Of a stretch of DNA of 6,808 bases, positions 1 through 5,558 are shown in pieces. Where the stretch lies: NCBI GenBank assembly GCA_030634505.1, contig DAOWAQ010000105.1, forward strand, positions 1 to 6,808, given 5' to 3'. Below the pieces are notes generated by a model. That model was not told the DNA's origin, made no database searches, and saw nothing but the letters and a program-made list of their open reading frames with translations. The first letter of the stretch is position 1; every line of letters begins with the position of its first letter. A program made the translations under genes and the position numbers. This DNA is from Calditrichia bacterium. Lineage in GTDB: Bacteria > Calditrichota > Calditrichia > JAJRVZ01.

Positions 1-9
1 CACCAATAT

Positions 10-957
10 TTATTGAATATTCTTAATGCCATTTTTACTCAATGCTGACTTTATAAAATCGTAATAAATTTCCCAGCTATCCGGACCATAACCTCCCCCA
101 GCAGTAATTACCAATGGAATTTTGAGGTTATTTATTTTTGAAAGAATATACATATTTCTTTCATATAATTCATCCCTGGTTAATTTCATATCACACAACG
201 TATCTTTTTCATAAGGATCTGACCCTGCAATATAAAAAACTAAATCAGGTTTAAATTTAATACAAAGATTCTTTAGATTTTCTACAAGCAGATGTTTATA
301 ATCTTTCCACAGACAATCACTTTTTATCAATCCATCAAAGTTATTCTGCTTTTCAGTTGTTTCCCAACTACTAGCATGAATAGAAAATGTGAACACATCT
401 TCATCGTCTTTAAAATAGATTAAATTACCATCCCCTTGATGATAATCTAAATCTATTATTATAAACTTTTGGGCTCTTCTTTTTTTTCGCATTTTTTGAA
501 TAGCAATCGCAATATCATTAATTAAACAAAAACCGGCTCCTTTATCTATTCGGGCATGATGAAATCCGCCACCTAAATTAAATACCGTACCACATGTTTG
601 TAGTGCATGTTTTGCGGCAAGCACAGTTCCACCAGTGATAATTTTAAAATATTCAAGAATGTAAGAATCCCATGGATTTACATGCCCCAAATTTAAGATT
701 CTTGCTACATTTAAAGGATCCTTAATCTGATTAATATAAGAATCTGTGTGAACTAAAGCGATGTCACTATAAGAAACCATATAAGGTTTTAATATTTTTT
801 TTCTTTTTAATAGTTTTTCTTTAACCAGATTATCCCTGATTTTTTTATATTTTAAAACATCAAATGTTTGGTGTGTATCTGTTGTTGGAATGCCTGCATA
901 TTCATGTGAAAACACTACATAAACATTTTGGTTTTTAAAAAATAATTTTTTGATCAT
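10..957 (-). CDS. Histone deacetylase-fold zinc amidohydrolase (HDAC/AcuC-like, class IV-like)
   Basis: Predicted cytoplasmic zinc-dependent deacetylase of the arginase/HDAC fold. It would remove acetyl groups from acetyl-lysine, acetylpolyamines or a similar small substrate; the true substrate cannot be read from sequence. All catalytic elements of the family are visible: the His pair in GGGFHHA (H133, H134), GAGFCLINDIA at 140-150, the zinc ligands D171 and H173 in DLDYHQGDGN, the third ligand D247 in AGSDP, and the transition-state Tyr Y290 in GGGYG. The HQGDG form of the second motif resembles HDAC11-type (class IV) enzymes more than the HHGDG of classes I and II. At 315 residues it is of normal length for bacterial members, with no signal peptide or membrane segment. 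A basic patch (KEKLLKRKK) lies near residues 46-54. The ATG sits one base after the stop of the asparaginase gene, with no separate Shine-Dalgarno, so co-transcription and coupled translation are likely. The family call is firm; class and substrate are inferred. Confidence 0.93.
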   Translation of the reverse strand: MIKKLFFKNQNVYVVFSHEYAGIPTTDTHQTFDVLKYKKIRDNLVKEKLLKRKKILKPYMVSYSDIALVHTDSYINQIKDPLNVARILNLGHVNPWDSYILEYFKIITGGTVLAAKHALQTCGTVFNLGGGFHHARIDKGAGFCLINDIAIAIQKMRKKRRAQKFIIIDLDYHQGDGNLIYFKDDEDVFTFSIHASSWETTEKQNNFDGLIKSDCLWKDYKHLLVENLKNLCIKFKPDLVFYIAGSDPYEKDTLCDMKLTRDELYERNMYILSKINNLKIPLVITAGGGYGPDSWEIYYDFIKSALSKNGIKNIQ

Positions 958-958
958 T

Positions 959-1957
959 TTAATTTAGTGATATTTCACCTGCAATAGATGAAGTAAAATA
1001 CTTTTTTACTTCATTCAAATCAGAATAATTGCCAAATAAAATCATAAGTTTTACCAAAGCTGTCTCAAAAGTCATATCATGCATGGATAATGCCCCTGCA
1101 TTTAGAGCGTCTTTTGCACTTTTATACAATTCTAAATCAACCCTGCCGTGAAGTGATTGGCTACCAATTATTACTAATTTATTTGCCTGAATACATTTTT
1201 CAATAAATTTGATCCAATATATATTTTGTGAAGGTAAATTGCCAGCGCCAAATGCCTCAATTATAACTGCTTTGATATTTTCATTAATTAAATTATTATA
1301 ATAATCAGGATTCAGTCCGGGATAAACACGGATATTTATAATATGGGAATCAAATTTCGGTTTTAAATTGATATTTATTTTGTTTTGAAAGATTATATTT
1401 TTATTCAGGTTTATATTCAATCCTATGGTTGCCAATGGCAGACAATTGGGAGATTCAAAACCATGGAAACTCTCAATGCTTACCTTCTTTGTCCGGTTAG
1501 CCCGAAAAAGATTGCTTCCAAAACAAATACCAACCTCACTTATATTATATGTTGCTAGTTCTACAGAATTAATAAGATTGCTGGTGGCATCTGTACGAAT
1601 TTCTGATAGAGGACGTTGTGAACCGGTAAAAATCACAGGCTTATCGAAATTAGTTAATAAAAAGGATAAAGCTGCAGCATTGTAAACAAGTGTATCCGTA
1701 CCATGGATTATTACAAAACCATCAAAATTATCTTTGTTCTTATATACAATATCATATGTTTGTTTCCATTCCTCCGGACCAATATCAGAACTGTCTAAAT
1801 TAAATGGAATCTTTATTTCAATATTCGCAATGGAATTTAATTTAGGAAGATATTTCTCTATAATATTCTCCAATTCCCCGGGGTGCAGTGTTTTATCCGG
1901 TTTCATAGGATTCATTCCAAACGTTCCACCGGTATGTATGATCAATATATTTTTCAT
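959..1957 (-). CDS. ansA: Type I (cytoplasmic) L-asparaginase
   Basis: Hydrolyses L-asparagine to L-aspartate and ammonia. Asparaginase/glutaminase family signatures are present in order: HTGGTFGM at 8-15 with the nucleophile Thr12, DSSDI at 55-59 (substrate-binding Ser), HGTDTL at 85-90 with the Thr87-Asp88 pair, GSQRPL at 112-117, and RANRTKK at 152-158, whose Lys158 aligns with the catalytic Lys of the family. The C-terminal small domain is present, with HGRVDL near 270 and DMTFETALVKL at 294-304, the latter typical of type I enzymes. Length (332 residues) is close to E. coli AnsA. There is no signal peptide, which fits the cytoplasmic type I form rather than the periplasmic type II form. 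The ATG start places the first beta strand (KNILIIHTGG) directly at the N-terminus as usual. No Shine-Dalgarno is visible; the leader is almost entirely A and T. It heads a two-gene unit with the downstream HDAC-fold gene, separated from ppdK by a terminator. Some glutaminase side activity cannot be excluded. Confidence 0.94.
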   Translation of the reverse strand: MKNILIIHTGGTFGMNPMKPDKTLHPGELENIIEKYLPKLNSIANIEIKIPFNLDSSDIGPEEWKQTYDIVYKNKDNFDGFVIIHGTDTLVYNAAALSFLLTNFDKPVIFTGSQRPLSEIRTDATSNLINSVELATYNISEVGICFGSNLFRANRTKKVSIESFHGFESPNCLPLATIGLNINLNKNIIFQNKININLKPKFDSHIINIRVYPGLNPDYYNNLINENIKAVIIEAFGAGNLPSQNIYWIKFIEKCIQANKLVIIGSQSLHGRVDLELYKSAKDALNAGALSMHDMTFETALVKLMILFGNYSDLNEVKKYFTSSIAGEISLN

Positions 1958-1987
1958 TTTAAAATACTTAAAATAAAATAACTTCGT

Positions 1988-2016
1988 AATTTAATTTTAA
2001 TCTGTTAGTTTTTCAA
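1988..2016 (-). promoter_or_regulatory. Possible promoter for the asparaginase-deacetylase unit
   Basis: On the minus strand TTGAAA (2011-2016) is followed after 17 bases by TAAATT (1988-1993), a fair sigma-70-like pair that would start transcription around 1981, about 24 bases before the ATG at 1957. It lies just past the ppdK terminator, where a new promoter is needed. The region is very AT-rich, so chance matches are likely, and relatives in Bacteroidota use a different -7/-33 consensus. Treat as a candidate only. Confidence 0.3.
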
Positions 2017-2029
2017 AATTTTACACAAT

Positions 2030-2053
2030 AAAAAAGCCGGTATTAAACCGGCT
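2030..2053 (-). terminator. Rho-independent terminator after ppdK
   Basis: A perfect 7-bp stem, AGCCGGT pairing with ACCGGCT (2047-2053 with 2035-2041), closes a 5-base loop and, read on the minus strand, runs into a six-T tract (2030-2035). It begins 23 bases after the ppdK stop. Flanking A and T runs on both sides make it formally bidirectional, but no plus-strand gene ends here. It separates ppdK from the downstream asparaginase unit. Confidence 0.85.
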
Positions 2054-2076
2054 ATTTTTTGAAAACTAACATTAAT

Positions 2077-4752
2077 TTATTTTGTTCTTATTGCCTCTTG
2101 AGCTGCAGCTAACCTTGCAATTGGAACCCGGTATGGAGAACAACTTACATAATCCATTCCGACTCGATGGCAAAATCCAACTGACTTCGGTTCTCCACCA
2201 TGTTCTCCACAAATACCTATTTTCAAATCCGGTTTTGTTTCTCTACCCTTTGTAACCGCCATCTCAACGAGAATACCAACCCCGCTTTGATCCAACACCT
2301 GAAATGGATCTTCTTCTAATATACCTCTATCCAAATATTCCTTCAAGAATTTGCCTGCGTCATCACGAGAATATCCAAATGCCATTTGGGTCAGATCGTT
2401 AGTTCCAAATGAAAAGAATTCTGCTTCTTCTGCCACTTCATCTGCTGTCAAGGCTGCACGAGGGATTTCAATCATTGTACCTACAAGATAATCAACTTCA
2501 ACATTTTGTTCCTGCATTACTTTTGCTGCGATCTCTTTAACAATTTTCTTTTGATTTGCCAATTCTGCTTTTGTTCCGGTTAAAGGAATCATAATTTCCG
2601 GAAACACTTTTACACCTTCTTTAGTCAATTGACAGGCAGCTTCAATTATTGCACGCGCCTGCATCTCGGTAATTTCCGGATATGTAATTCCTAAACGGCA
2701 ACCACGATGTCCGAGCATAGGATTAAATTCATGTAATGAATCAACTTTGGCTTTAACTTCATCAAGAGTTATACCCATTTCGTCAGCCATTTCCTGTTGA
2801 TTTTCATTTTCATGAGGTAAAAATTCGTGCAATGGTGGATCCAAAGTACGTACAGTCACAGGAAGATCATGCATTGCTTTAAATATTCCGTAAAAATCCT
2901 CTTTCTGATAAGGCAGTAATTTTTCCAAAGCTTTACGGCGACCTGCTTCATCATCAGCAAGAATCATTTCACGTACAGCTTTAATTCTGTCTCCTTCAAA
3001 GAACATATGTTCTGTTCTGCAAAGTCCAATTCCTTCGGCACCAAAATTTCTGGCGACTGTCGAATCATGAGGTGTATCAGCATTTGTGCGTATATTCAAG
3101 CGACGAAATTCATCAGCCCATGACATGAGTTTACCAAAATTTCCTGAAAGTTCCGGGGTAACCGTTGCTACTTTTCCTTCTATTACTTCTCCTTTAGATC
3201 CGTCAAGGGAAATCCAATCACCTTCTTTATAGGCTTTACCAGAAGCAATCATTTCTTTATTTTTGTAGTTAATGCTAATATCACTACAACCGGCAACACA
3301 ACACGTTCCCATTCCTCTCGCAACAACTGCAGCATGTGATGTCATACCACCACGAGCTGTTAAAATTCCTTTTGCGACATTCATTCCACCAATGTCTTCA
3401 GGAGATGTTTCAATTCTAACTAATATAACATTCTCTTCTTTTGCTGCCCATTCCTCGGCATCATCAGCATGAAAAACAATTCGTCCGGTTGCGGCGCCCG
3501 GTGAGGCCGGTAATCCTTTTGCTATAACATTCTTCGGTGCTTTTGGATCAAATGTAGGATGCAAAAGTTGATCTAATTGTTCAGGTTCTACCCGCATCAC
3601 CGCCGTTTCCTTATCAATCAAACCTTCATCAAACATTTCAACAGCTATTCGCACTGCTGCGGCCGCTGTTCTTTTACCATTACGGGTTTGCAGCATCCAC
3701 AATTTGCCCTTTTGAATAGTAAATTCGATATCCTGCATATCTTTATAATGTTTTTCAAGATTCTGATAAATTTTTTCTAATTCAGCATAAGGTTGAGGCA
3801 TTACTTCTTCAAGTGTTTTCTGATCCGCGTCACTTTTCGTTGAATCATTAATTGGCTGAGGTGTTCTGATTCCGGCCACAACATCTTCACCCTGAGCATT
3901 GATAAGATATTCACCATAAAAATCTCTGTTGCCTGTTGCTGGATCACGTGTAAATGCGACACCAGTTGCACAATCATCTCCCATATTTCCAAACACCATG
4001 GCTTGTACATTTATTGCTGTACCCCAATTTGCCGGGATACTATTTAATCTTCTGTATGTAATTGCTCTCTGATTGTTCCATGATCCAAATACAGCGCTTA
4101 TAGCTCCCCATAATTGTTCCCATGGATCCGTTGGAAAATCTTTACCTGTTCCATTTTTTATGGCAATCTTAAATAAACTGACAAGCTCTTTTAAGTCATT
4201 TGCGCTAAGTTCCGTATCCAGCTGTACAGCTTTTTTAACTTTCATTTCTTCAATAATAATTTCAAAAGGATCTTCCTCTTCTTTTGATTCAGGTTTCATT
4301 CCAAGAACTACATCTCCATACATCTGCACAAATCGGCGATATGAATCCCATCCAAATCTTTCATTACCTGAATTCTTAATTAAACCTTGAATTGTATTTT
4401 CATTCAATCCAAGATTAAGTACCGTATCCATCATTCCCGGCATAGAAGCAGGTGCCCCTGATCTTACAGATAATAGCAATGGATTATTAACATCCCCAAA
4501 TTTTGCATTCATTATTTTTTCAACATTTGTGACGCCTTCTTCAACTTGTTTTTTTACTTCATTCGAATATTTTCCATTATTTTTGTAGTATTCTGCACAA
4601 ATATCAGTTGAAATCGTAAATCCTGCCGGTACAGGTACTCCCAGATTTGACATTTCAGCCAGATTAGCACCCTTACCACCCAACAATAATTTCATATCCG
4701 CTTTGCCTTCAGCTGTGCCATCTCCAAATTCATAAACATATTTTTCAGACAT
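2077..4752 (-). CDS. ppdK: Pyruvate, phosphate dikinase (PPDK)
   Basis: Catalyses pyruvate + ATP + Pi to and from PEP + AMP + PPi, linking glycolysis and gluconeogenesis in the cytoplasm. With the ATG at 4752 the protein has 891 residues, normal for the family. The N-terminal ATP-grasp region shows GGKGANLAEM (25-34), SVRSGAPASMPGMMDT (95-110) and TGVAFTRDPATG (263-274). The central phosphohistidine domain carries GGMTSHAAVVARG with the swivelling catalytic His473. Thr471, two residues before it, is the position that PPDK regulatory proteins phosphorylate in plants and some bacteria. The C-terminal PEP/pyruvate barrel has RTLDPPLHEFLPH (635-647), GTNDLTQMAFGYSRDD (783-798) and GICGEHGGEP with the acid/base Cys848. 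An in-frame TTG at 4776 would add eight residues, but the ATG at 4752 is preceded by GGAGG four bases upstream and begins MSEKYVYEFGDG, so it is preferred. The gene looks richer in G+C than its neighbours, as is common for conserved, highly expressed genes. No regulatory-protein gene is visible nearby. Confidence 0.97.
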   Translation of the reverse strand: MSEKYVYEFGDGTAEGKADMKLLLGGKGANLAEMSNLGVPVPAGFTISTDICAEYYKNNGKYSNEVKKQVEEGVTNVEKIMNAKFGDVNNPLLLSVRSGAPASMPGMMDTVLNLGLNENTIQGLIKNSGNERFGWDSYRRFVQMYGDVVLGMKPESKEEEDPFEIIIEEMKVKKAVQLDTELSANDLKELVSLFKIAIKNGTGKDFPTDPWEQLWGAISAVFGSWNNQRAITYRRLNSIPANWGTAINVQAMVFGNMGDDCATGVAFTRDPATGNRDFYGEYLINAQGEDVVAGIRTPQPINDSTKSDADQKTLEEVMPQPYAELEKIYQNLEKHYKDMQDIEFTIQKGKLWMLQTRNGKRTAAAAVRIAVEMFDEGLIDKETAVMRVEPEQLDQLLHPTFDPKAPKNVIAKGLPASPGAATGRIVFHADDAEEWAAKEENVILVRIETSPEDIGGMNVAKGILTARGGMTSHAAVVARGMGTCCVAGCSDISINYKNKEMIASGKAYKEGDWISLDGSKGEVIEGKVATVTPELSGNFGKLMSWADEFRRLNIRTNADTPHDSTVARNFGAEGIGLCRTEHMFFEGDRIKAVREMILADDEAGRRKALEKLLPYQKEDFYGIFKAMHDLPVTVRTLDPPLHEFLPHENENQQEMADEMGITLDEVKAKVDSLHEFNPMLGHRGCRLGITYPEITEMQARAIIEAACQLTKEGVKVFPEIMIPLTGTKAELANQKKIVKEIAAKVMQEQNVEVDYLVGTMIEIPRAALTADEVAEEAEFFSFGTNDLTQMAFGYSRDDAGKFLKEYLDRGILEEDPFQVLDQSGVGILVEMAVTKGRETKPDLKIGICGEHGGEPKSVGFCHRVGMDYVSCSPYRVPIARLAAAQEAIRTK

Positions 4753-4756
4753 TTTT

Positions 4757-4761
4757 CCTCC
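4757..4761 (-). promoter_or_regulatory. Shine-Dalgarno site that decides the ppdK start
   Basis: GGAGG on the minus strand lies four bases before the ATG at 4752. It is the only clear Shine-Dalgarno in the window and falls inside the longer frame that begins with TTG at 4776, which argues that the TTG is not the start. Confidence 0.75.
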
Positions 4762-4808
4762 GGATTTTATATTCAATTTTTTAATGTTTTCAATTTTTAA
4801 TAGCCTTT

Positions 4809-4837
4809 AATTTAGGAGTAGATTTTAAGATAATCAA
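4809..4837 (-). promoter_or_regulatory. Possible ppdK promoter
   Basis: TTGATT (4832-4837) is followed after 17 bases by TAAATT (4809-4814) on the minus strand, giving a predicted start near 4802 and a leader of about 50 bases that keeps the Shine-Dalgarno. The same -10-like hexamer and spacing occur before the asparaginase gene. A second pair closer to the gene, TTGAAA with 16 bases to TATAAA, would start transcription at the Shine-Dalgarno itself and is less plausible. Low confidence because of the AT-rich background. Confidence 0.3.
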
Positions 4838-4859
4838 GGTATGAAAAAGAATAATTAAC

Positions 4860-5558
4860 TTACAATTTAAATCGTTTCTTTTTTATCCAATTTTGAATTT
4901 TTTCATAATCCGGAAATTTTTTTTCAAGTTGCTTGAAGTTTGGCGGGTGAATCTTTCTTCTTCCATTTACAGTGGTAGTGGGAATGAAGATGTGAAGCAT
5001 CTCATGATATACAAGATATTCAACTACATTTATTGGTACTTTTTTAGAATCAAAAATTTTGCTAACTACCAGTAATTCTCTCTCTCTGTCATAATATCCC
5101 AATCTGGTATAACTTTTATTCTTACTCCATCCAATATATTTTACATTTAATTTATTGGAAAAATATGTGTTATTTAATCTTTCGAACATATCTTTAAGAT
5201 TATAATATTCACCTTGTGGGAAATAATGTTTCGGAATTATTTTTTTTCTTTTCGGTAATTTATTACTGAGGGAATCTGCATAATTACGATAAGAATCTTT
5301 TATCGTTTTATCAGGTTTGATTTTATATACTTTTGCTAATAGTATAACTGCCAAATCTTCCAGAATATTTGGCGGTGCATCGGACAAATATTGACTGATT
5401 TTTAAATTAATTAATCTATAATTCCATTCTATTGTATGCCTTAGCGAACGGTAGGGATGAAATTGTGCTTTTATCTTTTTACTGTTTTTTGAGAAATACT
5501 GAAAATGTACTTTCTCAAATATTGAGGTTAAATCATCATTGGTCATTCTGTTAATCAT
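4860..5558 (-). CDS. SprT-like / M48-type zinc metallopeptidase domain protein
   Basis: Predicted cytoplasmic zincin of 232 residues. The C-terminal half is a SprT-like core: an amphipathic helix with MFERLNNTYF (124-133), the strand IGWSKNKSYTRLGYYD (142-157), a second strand LLVVSKIFD, then VVEYLVYHEMLHIF (178-191). The latter contains the HExxH motif, with His185 and His189 as zinc ligands and Glu186 as catalytic base. His204 in KIHPPNF is the likely third ligand, followed by a typical FKQLEKKFPDYEKIQNWI tail. The N-terminal half (about 30-110) is a helical region of the kind that precedes this domain in relatives, with no assigned role. No signal peptide or membrane segment is seen. Function in this subgroup is unknown; eukaryotic SprT proteins (Spartan) cleave DNA-protein crosslinks, but that should not be transferred. 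The ATG overlaps the upstream stop as ATGA, so translational coupling is likely; a second ATG at codon 5 is an alternative start. No Shine-Dalgarno is visible. Confidence 0.82.
   Translation of the reverse strand: MINRMTNDDLTSIFEKVHFQYFSKNSKKIKAQFHPYRSLRHTIEWNYRLINLKISQYLSDAPPNILEDLAVILLAKVYKIKPDKTIKDSYRNYADSLSNKLPKRKKIIPKHYFPQGEYYNLKDMFERLNNTYFSNKLNVKYIGWSKNKSYTRLGYYDRERELLVVSKIFDSKKVPINVVEYLVYHEMLHIFIPTTTVNGRRKIHPPNFKQLEKKFPDYEKIQNWIKKKRFKL

Noticed and set aside
5..21. AATATT-TATTG-AATATT hairpin at the end of the deacetylase gene as a terminator
   Set aside because: The stem is only A-T pairs and overlaps the last codons; any real terminator would lie left of the window.
3801..4010. Minus-strand 69-codon frame within ppdK
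   Set aside because: It is an alternative frame of a fully conserved ppdK region, with no recognisable protein features.
4073..4390. Plus-strand 105-codon open frame inside ppdK, and similar plus-strand frames at 1425-1685, 1734-1976, 3272-3472, 3577-3780, 4893-5075, 5539-5760, 6033-6236 and 6440-6718
   Set aside because: All lie antisense to well-supported genes, have no recognisable domains and no ribosome binding site that I can see; they are shadows of the minus-strand coding.
4774..4776. TTG as the ppdK start
   Set aside because: The extra eight residues include the translated Shine-Dalgarno (SGGK), and the family N-terminus fits the ATG at 4752.
4803..4818. CCT/AGG inverted repeat between the SprT-like gene and ppdK as a terminator
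   Set aside because: Only three base pairs form and there is no T tract; read-through into ppdK cannot be excluded.
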